Assembly (NCBI RefSeq): GCF_030445035.2
Contig: NC_080680.1
Span: 96,601,157-96,665,156, forward strand
Source: Dasypus novemcinctus
Taxonomy: Eukaryota; Chordata; Mammalia; Cingulata; Dasypodidae
Direction of reading: 5' to 3'
Length of the DNA stretch: 64,000 nucleotides
Shown piece after piece: positions 12,324 to 24,032 of the stretch (position 1 is its first letter; every line of letters starts with the position of its first letter). A model generated the notes under the pieces. The model was not told the DNA's origin. It did no database searches and worked only from the letters and a program-made list of their open reading frames with translations. The position numbers and the translations under genes were made by a program.

Positions 12324-13763
12324 CTGTCACATTCCCCAATGGAACAGCAACAATCCTCTGAGTGCAATGGCTAAGACCAATAAGGAAGGATAGTCCAACA
12401 ATGAGCCCCTGATGCTAATGATTATGCTTGTGGGCCTGTGGGCCTGAAATAAGAACTAGGCCTAGAGCTGCAGGGTCCCTAAGAATTACCTCATGAGAGC
12501 TTCCATATTGCTCAAATGTGGCCAGTCTTGAAGCCAAACTCAGCATGTAAATTCCCCCCAGCATGGGAAATAACTCCCAGGAATGAGCCTCCCTGACACC
12601 AAGGAATTACTACCACGTACCAGCTGATGATGTGGCTGGAGAATGACCTTGAATAAAAGAGTCAACTCAGACCAGCAGAATATCTCAGCCTACATGTAAT
12701 ATCAGGAGTTAAAAAAGCTTTTTGACCTTGAATAAAAGGGGGAAATGGAAAGGACATATGAGTTTATATGGCTATGAGTCTCCAAAAAAGAGCTGGGAGG
12801 TCATCAGAGGGGTCATCCTTATGCACACCTCAGCAGAGTACTAGAGACAGCTAAAGTAGATACAACCCCAGGTATTGCTTCTTCTGAGAGCTACAGAGAC
12901 CCACGGGTTCTATGGTCACAGCAGATGAACTTCAGTGCCATGTCAGTTGGCCCTACTTTGGAGTTTGTGGTCCTGAATGTGATGGAGTTGGACTCAGGTG
13001 TGATCTTTGTTCACAAGTCTCTTCTGTCACTTTTACCAGACCTGTGGTTGGCACTGGGGTTTAGTGCATACTAAGGGAACCTGAATCTCTGGACTGATCA
13101 TGTTATAGCCAGGCCCTGAGCCTCAACAGACTTGCAACTCCTATCCACTGGTTTATTGGACTTACCTCAGCAAACTAACTAGGAGGTGAAGAAGGTCAAC
13201 CAACACACCAGGGAGCCAAGAGTGCCTACAACTGCAAACAGAATAATTGTATCCATCATCCAAGTGGAGTCAAGGCACCCTCTTAATAGAGGGGTGGAGT
13301 GGACATAGCCATCTCAAGGTCCACAGAATGGAGGGATAGAATATGGATTAGAGTGGACTTACTGATACTCTAGTATGGAACTAATGTGATTAGTAGTGGA
13401 AGTAATGTAACACTGAGATGGAGAAAGTGGACATGGTAGCTGCTGAGGGTGGGAATGGAAAGAAGAGATGTGATGTGGGGGCATTGGAGGTGTCCTGGGT
13501 GGTACTGCAGGGCCAGTTACTGGACATTGTATGTCCTCCCATGGCCCACTGTGTGGACTGGGGATGAGTGTAAACTGTAATGTGAACCACCAACCATGTG
13601 GTGCAGCAGTGCTCAGAGATGTATTCACCAAGTGCAATGAGTGTCCCATGATGATGGAGGAGGTTGTGGTTATGGGAAGAGTGGGGTGAGGGGGGTGGGG
13701 GGGTATATAGGGAACTCATATTTTTTTAATTTAACATTAAAAATAATTTAATTAATTTTTTAA
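12324..13763 (+). mobile_element. Element X, 1.44-kb copy inside L1-C ORF2
   Basis: This non-L1-coding block begins CTGTCACATTCC and ends with a G-rich run, CTCATATTTTTTTAA and an A/T-rich tail. It is flanked by a 15-bp direct repeat with one mismatch, AAAAGAGGATA(T/C)TTT, at 12309-12323 and 13764-13778, which belongs to the L1 ORF2 target. It aligns over its whole length with copies at 32250-33712 and 44438-45895. The reading frame shared by two other copies is broken here. Its origin is uncertain: a non-autonomous L1-mobilised element, or a 5'-truncated L1 with an unusual long 3'UTR. Confidence 0.8.
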
Positions 13764-15159
13764 AAAAGAGGATACTTTGAAAAACTATATGCCAACAAGG
13801 ACAATCTAGAGGTAATGGACAAATTCCTAGAAACACATAAGCAGCCTATATTGATGAAAGAAGAAATTAATGATCTCAACAAGCCAATCACAAGTAAAGA
13901 CATGGAAACAGTCATTAAAACCCTCCCAACAAAGAAGCACCCAGGACCAGATGGATTCACAGTTGAATTCTACCAAACATTCAAACATTCCAAGACCAAG
14001 AACTAAGACCAATCTTGCTCAAACTCTCCCAAAAAATCAAAAGAGAAGGAACATTGCCTAACTCATTCTATGATGCCAGCATTACGCTAATACCAAGACA
14101 GAGAAAGACAACACAAGAAAGGAAAATTACAGACAAAATTCTCTAGTGAACCTAGATGCTTAAATCCTCAACAAAATATGTGCTAGTCATATTCAACAAC
14201 ACATCAAACAATTTACACACCATGACAAAGTGAGTTTCATCCCTGGTATGCAAAGATGGTTCAACATAAGAAAATCAATCAATGAAACACACCACCTGTA
14301 CAGATCAATAGAAAAAATGACACGATCATATCTATAGATTCAGAAAAATCATTTAACAAAATACAGCACCCTTTCCTCATAAAAACACTGTAAAAGATAA
14401 GAATAGAAGGAAACTTTCTGAACATGATCAAGAGTCTATATGAAAAGCTCATAGCTAACATCATTCACAATGGTGAAATACTAAAATCCTTCCCTCTAAG
14501 ATTAGGAACAAGACAAGGATGCCCACTATCACCCCTCCTATTTAACATTGTGTTAGAAGTACTTCCTTGAGCACTGAGGCAAGAAACAGATATAAAGGGC
14601 ATCCAGATGGGAAAGAAAGAAGTCAAAATTTCACTATTTGCAAGTGATAATATCCTATACACAAAAAACCATGAGAAATCTACCACAAAGCTTCTAGAAT
14701 TTATAAATGAATTCAGTAATATCACAAGTTATAAGATCAATGCACAAAAACCAGTACAATTTCTGTACACCAAAAATGAGCTATCCGAGTAGGAAATCAA
14801 GAAAAAATACCATTTACAATAGTAAATTAAAAAATCAAATACCTTTGAAAAAATTTAACTAAAGATGTAAAGTAATCATACACAAAAAAATACACAATAT
14901 TGTTAAAGGAAGTCAAAGAAGACTTAAATAAATGGAAGAATATTCCCTGTTCAAGGATAGTAAGATGAAGTATCATTCAGATGTCTATCCCACAAAATTG
15001 ATCTGCAGATTTAATACAATCCTAATAAAAATCAACACTGCATTTATTTTACTGAACTGGAAAAACTAACTGAAATTTATTTGGAAGGAAAAGAGACCCC
15101 AAATAGTCAAAGACATATTGAAAAAGAAAAATGAAATTGGAGAACTCACACTACCTGAC

Positions 15160-15638
15160 TGTATTAGTCAGCCAGAGGGGTGCTGATGCAAAATACAAGA
15201 AATTGGTTGGTTTTTATAAAGGGTATTTATTTGGGGTAGGAGCTTACAGATACCAGGCCATAAAGTGTACTTTACTTCCCTCATCAAAGTCTATTTGGAG
15301 CAAGATGGCTGCTGATGTCTGTGAGGGTTCAGGCTTCCTGGGTTCCTATGTTCCTGGGGCTTGCTTTTCTCTGGGTTCAAGGTTCATTCCTTCCTGGCGC
15401 TGGCTTCTCTTTCCTCTGTTTGCTGACTTCCTGGGGCTCCAGCTTAAGTCTTCAGCATCAAACTCCAACATCAAAACTCCAACATCAGAAACCCTCAACT
15501 CTGTTTTTGCCATGTCTTTTATCTGTGAGTCCACCCACCAAGGAGTGGTGTCACTCAGTCATGCCCAGGTACAGATCAGATTACAAGCATAATCCAATAT
15601 TTCTTTTTGGAATTATTCATTAATATTAAACTGCTACC
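15160..15638 (-). mobile_element. Solo LTR, ERVL-MaLR-like, in L1-C ORF2
   Basis: This 479-bp insertion starts TGTATTAGTCAG and ends CTGCTACC. It is flanked by the 5-bp direct repeat CTGAC (15155-15159 and 15639-15643), as retroviral integrase leaves. The start resembles the reverse complement of MaLR LTR ends (TGTATTAGTTTCC-type), so the LTR is read on the minus strand. It contains a GCAAGATGGCTGC stretch and a run of near-repeats of AACTCCAACATC around 15465-15490. The family is assigned from general resemblance only. Confidence 0.7.
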
Positions 15639-16353
15639 CTGACTTTAAAACATTAACTACACAGCTATAGTGGTCAAAGCTACATGATATGGGCATAAGG
15701 ATAGACACACTGACCAATGGAACTGAATTGAGAGTTCAGATATAGGTCCTCACTTATACAGTCATCTGATATTCGACAAGGCCACCAAGCCCACTCAACT
15801 GGGAGAGAATGACTTCTTCAACAAATGGTGCTTGGAGAATTGGATATCCATATGCAAAAGAATGAGAGAGGATTACCATCTCACACCTTACATAAAAATC
15901 AACTGAAGATGGATCAAAGATCTAAATATAAGAGCCAAGACCATAAAGACCTTGAAAGACAATGTAGGGAAGCAAATACAGGACTTTGTATAGGAAATGG
16001 CTTCATGAACTTCATACCCAAAGCACAAGCAGTGAAAGAAAAAATAGCTAAATGGGACCTCCTCAAAATTAAATTACTTTTCACCTCAAATGAGTTTATG
16101 AAGAAAGTGAAAAGACAACCTACCCGATGGGAGAAAATATTTGGTAACCATATATCTTAACAGGAGCCTAATATCCAACATATATAAATCAATCCTATAT
16201 CTACAAAATAAAAGACAAATACCACACTTAAAAACTGGGCAAGAAATTTGAATAGATGCTTCTCCAAAGAAGAAATTCAAATGGCTAAAACACACATGAA
16301 AAGATGCTCACCATCACTAGCTATTAGGGAAATGCAAATCAAAACTATAATGA

Positions 16354-16840
16354 CAGGGAAACAGAAGTGGCTCAAGTGATAGAGCTTCTGCTTACCACAT
16401 GGGAGGAAATGGGTTCGATTCCTGGGGCCTCCTGATGAAAAAGAAGAAGAGAAAGCATACTCATAGGGTGAGCCAGTGCCAGCATGAGTGCCCATGTGGT
16501 GAGCCAGTGCTCATGTGAGTGGCCATGTAGTGCGCAGGAGAGCCCTAGTGGAAATACACCATGAGTGCATGTGCAGTGAGACAGTGCCTTTGCAAATGAG
16601 TCACACAGCAAGATGATAATGCAACAAAAGAGATACAAGGGGAGAGTCAAGGTGAAGTACAGCAGAGTCCAGGAACTGGGGTGGCACAATTGACAGGGAA
16701 CCTCTCTCCACATTAGGAGTCTCCAGGATAGAATCATGGTGAATTCTAGAGGAGAAACATGAGGCGACAACACACAGCAAAAAATGCAGGGTGGGGGGAG
16801 GGGAAGGGGAAAAAAAAGTAAAGAAATAAATGTTTAAAAA
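16354..16840 (+). mobile_element. tRNA-derived SINE (older DAS-like) in L1-C ORF2
   Basis: The head carries an A-box-like TGGCTCAAGTGATAGAGC and a perfect B-box GGTTCGATTCC (about 16413), so Pol III promotion is expected. The body has GTGAGCCAGTGC repeats and the 3' end is A-rich (16810-16840). The flanks AAAACTATAATGA and AAACAACAATAAGA look like a diverged target-site duplication, and the L1 reading continues after it. The body differs from the standard DAS-SINE at 20.6 kb, so it is probably a separate subfamily. Confidence 0.75.
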
Positions 16841-17340
16841 AAACAACAATAAGATACCATCTTACACCCATTAGACTGGTGGCTATTAAAAAAACAGGAC
16901 TACAAATGTTGGCGAGGATGTGGAGGAATGGGAACAGTCATCCACTGCTGGTAGGACTGTAGAACGATCCGGCCATTCTGGAGGAAAGTTTGGTGGTCCT
17001 CAAAAAACTAACCATAGATTTGCCATATGACCCAGCAATTCCTCTGCTGGATATACACCAAGAAGAACTGAAAACAAGGACACGAACCGATATATGCACA
17101 CCAATGTTCATAGGGACATTATTCACTATTGCCAAATGTTGGAATTAACCCAAATGCCCATCAACAGATGAATGGATAAACAAACTGTGGTATATACATA
17201 CAACAGAATACTACTTAGCTGTAAGAAGAAATACAGTACTAACACATGGAATAACATGGATGAATCTTGAGGACCTTATGTTGAGTGAAGCAAGTCAGGC
17301 ATTGAAGGACAAATAATACATGACCTCTCTGATATTAATT

Positions 17341-18412
17341 AAGCAAATCAAGCTCTTTCAGAGAGCTAGAGACTGGACTTTAGGCTTACAGGAAATTGGT
17401 GGGGGAGGGAAGATTGTGCGTTGATGCCTACATGGGCAAAATCTATGTTAAAGTGGAGGTAAGTAGCTGTGCAGTGAAGGGATAAGATGGGGACATGGGG
17501 ATACTATTGGGTGGGGCTTTCCAGGCTTGAGGGGAGCTAGGATTGGCAGGATGGGTCATATGGTCCATGGAATTGGGTAGAGGGTTGGGGGGAAACAGGT
17601 AAATCTCACATACTGAGAGATTGTTGAGTATGTGGTTGAAACTCTAATGTTGAGAAAACTCTTTAGAAAATATAATAAGGAAGGTTACTTGTTTAAGGTG
17701 TTTGATGGGGGGGCATCTGGCACAAGGTGCTCATGGGGCAGACTTCTAGGGCGTGTGTTTTCATCAGGTCATAGTGTATTATATCAATGGGTGGAGACCC
17801 ATTCAATGAGCGGGAAGGAGTTATACCCCCATGCTGGGGAGGTTTGATATTCTCAAACGGAGGGGAAAGTGTCTCTTGAGAGAATGGTTGGTTCCCAATC
17901 AGAAAGGACAGACTAGTGTGCTAAGTCCTCAGCATTGTTGCAAGTGTCTAGCAATCTTGCCCTTCAAGCAGTTAAGCATGATCGTCACTGCAGGTTCTGA
18001 GGGGAGGGGGTAAGAGGAATAAAAGAGTTGAAAGAGGGGGTAACTGGGATCATCTACATGATCCTGCAATGATGGATACAGGCCGTGTTAAAATTCACCA
18101 AAAATTTATAAAAGTGTGTAGTCTTGAATGTAAAACATAATGTAAACCATAATGTAAGCAAAAATTATGGAAGTATACAGTCAAAAATATAAGCCATAAT
18201 GTAAGCCATAATGGAACCATGGTCAGTTGCTGTATTTCAATATCTCTACATCAGCTGTAACAAATATAACACCCACATGTAAAAATATCATTGCTGGGGA
18301 ATGGGGAAAGGGGTTTGATGTTGGGTATATGGGAGGGCCCTATATTGAACACGTGACTTTACTGTGATCTAAAACTTTGTAGAAGACAAAATTTAAAATT
18401 ACAAAAAAGAAG
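17341..18412 (+). other. 3'UTR of L1-C
   Basis: The sequence corresponds to the 3'UTRs of L1-A and L1-D: a segment after the stop, G-rich runs, GTAAACCATAATG-type repeats near 18130-18210 and an A-rich end near 18412. No coding potential is seen. About 100 bp of unassigned sequence follows up to 18520. Confidence 0.75.
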
Positions 18413-18519
18413 GATGTAAACACTGAGGAAGGAATGGAAGAGATTGCCTTGTCACTGGACATGCAGGGCAACACTTATTATAGTGATGAAAGGCAAAACA
18501 TCAAAAAAATTTTTATAAT

Positions 18520-19650
18520 ATTTTTCTTTTTTTTAATTTTTTAATTTTTATTTTTCACCAAAAAATGTTACGTTAAAAAAATATGTAAGAGGGTGCCATA
18601 CACCCAACACCCACTCTCCCCTACTCCTCCCAAATCAACAACCTCTTTCATCATTGTAGCATATCCACTACATTTGGTGAATACATTTTGCAGCACTGCT
18701 ACACCATGTGGATTATAGTTTACATTGTAGTTTACACTCCTCCCAGTCCATTCAATGGGTTATGGCAGGATATATAATGTTCTGCATCTGTCCCTGCAAT
18801 ATCATTCAGGACAATTCCAAGTCCTGAAAATGCCCCCACATCACACCTCTTCTTCCCTTTCCCTGCCCTCAGCAACTCTCATAGCCACTGTCTCCACATC
18901 AGTGGTACAATGTCTTCCATTGCTAGAGTCACAATCACTCTATATTAGAATACCAGTAAGTCCACTCTAATCCATATTTTATTCCTCCCTCCTGTGGACC
19001 ATGGGATGGAGGTGCAGTGAACATCACCATTTTTCATTTTCTAATACCCCAATTTATTTTTTTCTTTATTTTAGATTTTCTAAATTATTATGTATTCTAT
19101 TTCTAATCTTTTAACCTGTCAATACTATTTCATTTTTCTACTAATTGAATTTGGCAATATATTAGCCTTCATTTTTTAAGAAGTTTTGGATCACAAAGGT
19201 GTTCAGCTATGGCAGGGGAGGAGCACTGGTATGGGGTGTCATTGATGGTGAATGCAGGGTAGGAGGGAGTTCTCCAGGGCATGCATATAAGGTATATAGA
19301 TATGTTCGGATGTTAGTTCGGTATTGTCATAGTGGATAGTGTTACACATGACAACTGAGTGAGTGCTGAGTTCCCATCCTGAGGAGCTCTGTTGCATTCC
19401 CCAATGGAACAGCAACAATCCCCCAAGTGGAAGGGCAAAGACCAGTGAAGAAGGATGGGCCAATGATGGGCTCTTGATTCTGATGACTATGGTTATGAGC
19501 CTGTGTGCTTGAAATGTCAACTAGGCTACAGCTGCTGGGTTCCTAAGAGATACCTCCTGAGAGCCTCCATGTTGCTCAAATGTGGCCACTCTCTAAGCTG
19601 AATTCAGCCTGTAAATGCCTTACCTTCCTCCCAGCATGGGACATGACTCT
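18520..19650 (-). mobile_element. Element X relative split into inverted halves
   Basis: 18520-19020 is the reverse complement of the 3' half of element X, starting with its poly(T) end. From about 19030 to 19650 the sequence is the 5' part of the same family in the plus direction, matching 31961-32530 (GTTTTGGATCACA, GGAACAGCAACAATCCCC). About 0.8 kb of the middle is absent. This is the pattern left by twin priming (5' inversion) of a minus-strand insertion. Two independent insertions are possible, since I could not find a convincing flanking duplication. Confidence 0.6.
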
Positions 19651-19794
19651 CTCCAATAATCACAGGGAAAGAAGAGCATTCAAAATTGTGATAAAAATAA
19701 TCACCTCACATACAAAGAAGTCAAATATCCATGGACCTCTAAATCACAGTGATACAAAGAAGAGGTATTTTAAAGAGCACGGAAAATGTCTGAA

Positions 19795-19960
19795 AATGTT
19801 TACCTTAGCTAGTCATTGTCTCAAGGGCTTTGTGTACATTGTCCTATTTAATCATCACAAAAGCCTGTGAGATATGTAACATTATCTCGGTTTTTCATGT
19901 AAGGAAACTGAGGCACTAATGAGTTAAGTTTCTTTCCAGCACAGACCTCTTCCCTTAACA
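19795..19960 (-). repeat. MIR SINE fragment
   Basis: The stretch with TTTAATCATCACAAAAGCC and AAGGAAACTGAGGCACTAA is the core of the mammalian-wide MIR SINE in reverse orientation. No intact promoter boxes are left. Confidence 0.75.
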
Positions 19961-20029
19961 TCAGACTTGTACACCACTGCTACTCAACATCTCCACTTAG
20001 ATATTTACTAGATATCAGAAGCAAATCAT

Positions 20030-21355
20030 GTCATTAACCAAACTCCTGACCTCCCCTGAACCTGCTCCCCCATGGACTTCTCCATTTTTATTAATGACCA
20101 CCCATCCTTACAGTTGCTCAGGATAAGAACCTTGGAGTCATCCTTGACTCATTCTCTCTTGCTCAGTCCTCAACCAATGTGCCTGAAAATCTTCACAAAA
20201 TATCCACCTTCACCACCATCACCTTTAACCAAGCCACCGTGATCTCTCACTGGATTACTGCCACTGCTTCATAACTGATCTCCCTGCTTCTACCTTGCCC
20301 TGCTTCTGTCCTCATCCTCCTACCATCTACACCGAACATGGTACCCATAGCAATTCTTTTTAAGTGTATGTCATATCATGTCACTTTCTGCTAAAACTTT
20401 TCATTCCCCCCCCCCCATTTTCCACAGAGTAGGAGCCAAAGTCCTCACAATGGCCCACAAAGACCTCATAACTTCTCCCCTCCACTAACCTACTCAGGCA
20501 AACAGGCTCCTTGCTCTCCTTAGAACACACCACATTGACTCCTGAACTTCTCCAAGTCTCTGCTCAAGTGTCACCTTTTCAATGAGGCCACCCCGACTGC
20601 TGCATTTAAATGAAAGCACTCTTGGGAAGCAGATTTAACCCAACAGATAGGGCATCTGCCTACCACATAGGAGGTTCAAGGTTCAAACCCAGGGTCTCCT
20701 AACCCATGTGGTGAGCTGGCCCACATGCAGTGCTGATGCACACAAGGAGTGCCGTGCCATACAGGGATGTCCCCCGCCTAGGTGAGCCCCACGCACAAGG
20801 AGTGTGCCCCGTAAAAAGAGCAGCCCACTGCAAAGAAGGTACAGCCTGCCCAGGAATGGCACCACACACATGGAGAGCTGACATGACAAGATGACACAAC
20901 AAATGAGACACAGATTCCAGGTGCCACTGACAAGAATACAAGTGGACACAGAACACACAGTGAATGGACAAAGAGAGCAGACAACTGGGAGGGTGAGGGG
21001 ACAGGGAAAGGGAGAGAAATAAATAAAAAATGAATCTTTAAAAAAAATTAATTAACTAATTAAAGCACTCCTACCAACTGCATTCTCCATATTCTTAATC
21101 CCAATAATCTTCATCTTTTTTACTTATCCCTACCCTGCTCTATTTTTTATTTAACATTATCAACTTCTAACACACTGTGCAATATATATACATGTATATC
21201 ATTTATTATCTGTTTTTCCCACACCCCTCTTAGAAATGTAAAACCCAAATCTACGAGTATTTTTTAATCATCAGTTCACTGATATATCACAAATTAATGG
21301 AATAGTGCCTAGGACATAATAGGTCCTCAATAAATGTTTTCTGAATGAATGAAGA
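20030..21355 (+). repeat. L2 LINE 3' region, interrupted by a SINE
   Basis: C-rich sequence with CCTTGGAGTCATCCTTGACTC, GTCATATCATGTCAC and CAAGTGTCACC-type phrases follows the known L2 order. It ends with TCAATAAATGTTTTCTGAATG near 21330-21350, the L2 3' end. The DAS-SINE at 20622-21061 splits it. There is no usable reading frame. Confidence 0.75.
20622..21061 (+). mobile_element. DAS-SINE (armadillo tRNA-derived SINE)
   Basis: The tRNA-like head has AGATTTAACCCAACAGATAGG and a B-box region GGTTCAAACCC (about 20690). The body contains GTGAGCTGGCCCACATGC and CAAGGAGTG blocks, and the tail ends AATAAATAAAAAATGAATC plus A-run. It is flanked by AAAGCACTC at 20613-20621 and 21062-21070. The layout is that of the SINE family described from nine-banded armadillo; this supports the host call. 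Confidence 0.9.
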
Positions 21356-23479
21356 AAAAGAAGGAAGGCCACATAATTAGTGGGAGAGGCAGGACTCAAC
21401 CCAGGACTGTGTCTCTGTAACTCATGCTCTTAAAGAAAAGTTTAAAATAAAAAATTAAACTCAAGAACAAGGAAAAATGACACAGATATATTGTGTGACA
21501 CAATAATTTACATTAAGGGCAACCAACCACACAATGTATTTGTGTTTACTATAAGATATTGTGGATAATGTTCAGCAAAATCTCAATGTTCCAAACGGAG
21601 ATTCTCTGGTTCAGATTCACGAATAGTTGTTATTCTCATTTTTCAGAAGAAGAAACTGGAGCTTACAGAGGTTAAATTGTTAAAACAAACTAGTGTCGAG
21701 ATCAGCCATCTAATAAACATCTCCTTTCTTCTGTAATGCTCGAAAACACTGTCCTGAGCCCAAACTCTGAAAACACACATATTGTTTTTCTAAAAATCCC
21801 TATGTTAAATATAATAACTTTTGCCTGACCCCTGTGCTTTAATTACATACAAACAAATGCCACACAGAAAAACATAATCCACGTGACTCAACAGACACTG
21901 GAACATATACACAGCATTGATTTAACTCCCTCTGAATCCCCTGAAAACTGTGACGGTCAGTTGATTTATGCCCTGCCCAACTCCAGAATATTCCTCCATC
22001 TGTATCTGAATTCCCAAAAGTAAAAACATTCACTTGAATAAATGTTTATCCACCTTGATGATACATAGTTGGGGAAACTGAGGCATGTGCTAGAGATGAG
22101 ATGAAGAGGCTCTGAGAACAGCCTGAGCAGCTAGAGAAGCCTCAGGAGTCCCCTGTGCCTTGGCTCAGCTCTGCTAACTGTAACACACATTCTGCTTTTC
22201 TGCTTGGAGAAATCACAGAACAAACTCCCCTGATAGGTCAGCACACCACAACTCTCTCAGTTCAGCAAGGTCCCCAGAGGCCAGTGAAGTTGAGCCCAAA
22301 CCCATGAGCTGACTGAGGTTCCACAACAAAGACAGTCCTTGCACATGAATGGGGGGCATATCTGTCTTCTGAAATGTGGATTTGAGGAAAGCAGTATTCC
22401 TGGGAGCGAGACATTAGGAAACAGATAAGGGGTTGTGGTCAGGGCAGGGAAATGTGCTAAGCTTCTAGAGAAGTGTGGCAGGTCTTCCTTCCTTTCCTGT
22501 GTCTCTCCTTGCTAAACAGCCAAAAGTTCATGGGTGACACTTGAGGAGGTTGAGCTTTGGCTAAGATGTGGACTTAGAACTAATTAGCAAATGTGGTGCA
22601 GAAGAAAGATCAGCTTCTAAAGAAATTGACAAGGAAAGGAAAGCATCTAGATACAAGGAGAGCTTCAGTAAACCTGCCATCTCTTTGCCAAACCAATCCA
22701 GATTGCATTTATTGTTTCCTCCCTGATAGTATCTAATACAGCATAGATTAAGATGTCATAGGGTCCAACTGAAACCTCTATCCAGATCTTGGGACAGGTC
22801 CATCCAGCTTGACCTTTACACCAAAACTGATACTCAGGGCAAAGCCCCATTAGCACAAAATGAAAAACTATTCTTTTCCCAGCTTCATACACTTACCTGT
22901 GCTTTTATAACTATGGCTCCTGATTCCAGTGTCCAAAACCTCCTTCCTTTATCCTAGTTCTCTACGTGGGTGATCCTCACATCTAAACCTGGAGAACCAA
23001 TTCTCACTTAATTAACCTAAATCTATAAAGATCTATACTAAATCTATAATGATCTATAATTTTTGTATTCCGCATTCTCCAAGCAACCCTTCCATTAATA
23101 CTGATCTGTGTTTGACAAACTGCTTTTCAGAATTGGGATGTCACTTGCTGAGAAGAGGTAATGGAAGACAAATTAAACACCCTCCTCTGCCTAAAGGCCA
23201 GGATACTGTCCATGCATTCACCACAACTCCACACACCACACACATCCCAGCCATGCACTGCCATTTTTTCTACCTCTTTGTTACCTGTCAATCATAAATA
23301 TTCAAAGTTCAAATTCCTGCATCTGTACAACAGAGAAAGATAGGTCACTTCTCTTGTAACACTAAGGGAAAAGAAAGCTTGGCATTCAATAGGGTTTAAA
23401 AGTCCACAAAGAAAATAAAATGAGGAGCAAATGGTGCCTGTACATGACTGTGACACAAAAATTATAGCTTTACCAAAGC
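21356..23479. other. Unassigned intergenic DNA
   Basis: 21365-21425 and 21620-21680 hold phrases typical of degraded MIR (GAAACTGGAGCTTACAGAGGTTAA). 22090-22640 has a mixed-base, non-repetitive look that I cannot place in any family. The 75-codon frame on the minus strand at 22665-22892 matches nothing I recognise and has no supporting context. No promoter, splice pattern or RNA gene could be supported. Confidence 0.5.
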
Positions 23480-23725
23480 ATGGGGATATGTAGCAGGAGT
23501 TAAGAGCATGGGGTTCAGAGTGAGGCAGTTTGGGGTTCAAATCCTGTTGCTGTCACTGTTTCAATGAACTTGAGCAAATCACTTCACCTCTCAAAGCCTG
23601 TTTCCTAACATGTAAAATGGTTATAATAACAGCACATTCCTAAAAATTCCTTATTATGGGATTTAATGAGATGCTTAGCATGTATCCGATGCAACAAATT
23701 TTCAACAAATATTGGTTATTAATAA
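23480..23725 (+). repeat. MIR SINE
   Basis: This is a near-complete MIR in the forward direction: GTTAAGAGCATGGGG, then a B-box-like GGGTTCAAATCCTG (about 23532), CTCAAAGCCTGTTTCC, ATGTAAAATGG and an end with AATATTGGTTATT. It is a tRNA-derived SINE shared by all mammals and long inactive. Confidence 0.85.
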
Positions 23726-24032
23726 CCTTAATTCATTTCAATACATATCCAAATTTCCTTTTATAAAATCTTGCAAAGTCATGAAATTAGTCTACCCATT
23801 AGGCAGTTACGATTTGATTTTTTTAAAATATGTGAGTGAAGTAATTTTGAGACTAGCAAGGAATAGCAGATATTAGTATACAGTTTTACACATGGGGAAA
23901 CTGAGACTTCAAGATACTAATAAATTGTAACTAAAATATAGGAATTTAATTGTCAAATGAATATCTAATGGCCAACATTTTAAAATGTGTGAAATTCCCA
24001 AATAAGCCTGTGAAAGATTAAGATAACTCTAA
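23726..24032. other. Unassigned DNA left of L1-D
   Basis: AT-rich sequence with a short MIR-like phrase (GGGGAAACTGAGACTTC, about 23895). Nothing else is recognisable. It should hold the 5' target-site copy of L1-D near its right end, but I could not identify a convincing match to the 3' flank. Confidence 0.4.

Larger units (their letters stand above)
11080..17340 (+). pseudogene. L1-C ORF2 remnant, interrupted three times
   Basis: The start at 11080 aligns with the ATG of L1-D ORF2. Endonuclease-domain fragments are seen at 11239-11538. Connecting-region and reverse-transcriptase fragments run from 11800 to 12310 and, after the insertion, from 13764 (GYFEKLY region) to 15150; the polymerase box is degenerate. 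C-terminal sequence runs from 15650 to 17340 and includes the segment split by the SINE. Many stops and frameshifts are present. The coding sequence resumes exactly after each insertion, so the insertions postdate the L1. Confidence 0.85.
9418..18412 (+). mobile_element. L1-C: plus-strand LINE-1 with three insertions
   Basis: The order is 5'UTR tail (9418-10039), ORF1 remnant (10040-10990), ORF2 remnant (11080-17340) and 3'UTR with A-rich end (17341-18412). The 5' half of the 5'UTR is missing beyond the (TTTC)n tract. Three later insertions split ORF2: element X at 12324-13763, a MaLR-like LTR at 15160-15638 and a SINE at 16354-16840. Without them the element is about 6.6 kb. It is more decayed than L1-A and L1-D. 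Confidence 0.88.

Noticed and set aside
610..13763. A CRISPR-like or regularly spaced repeat array
   Set aside because: Repeats here are dispersed insertions with A-rich tails or simple tandem arrays; no short palindromic repeat with unique spacers is present, and the DNA is mammalian.
16405..16425. A free tRNA gene, suggested by a perfect B-box
   Set aside because: The tRNA-like part has no foldable acceptor stem that I can find and continues into a SINE body with an A-rich tail and target duplication.
20683..20984. Three overlapping 68-91-codon minus-strand frames with signal-peptide-like starts
   Set aside because: They are the antisense of a DAS-SINE; the same kind of frame recurs antisense in the SINEs at 49.4 and 59.0 kb.
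22665..22892. A small host exon on the minus strand
   Set aside because: It has an ATG but no recognisable domain, no supported splice sites and no neighbours of a gene; kept only as a low-interest observation.
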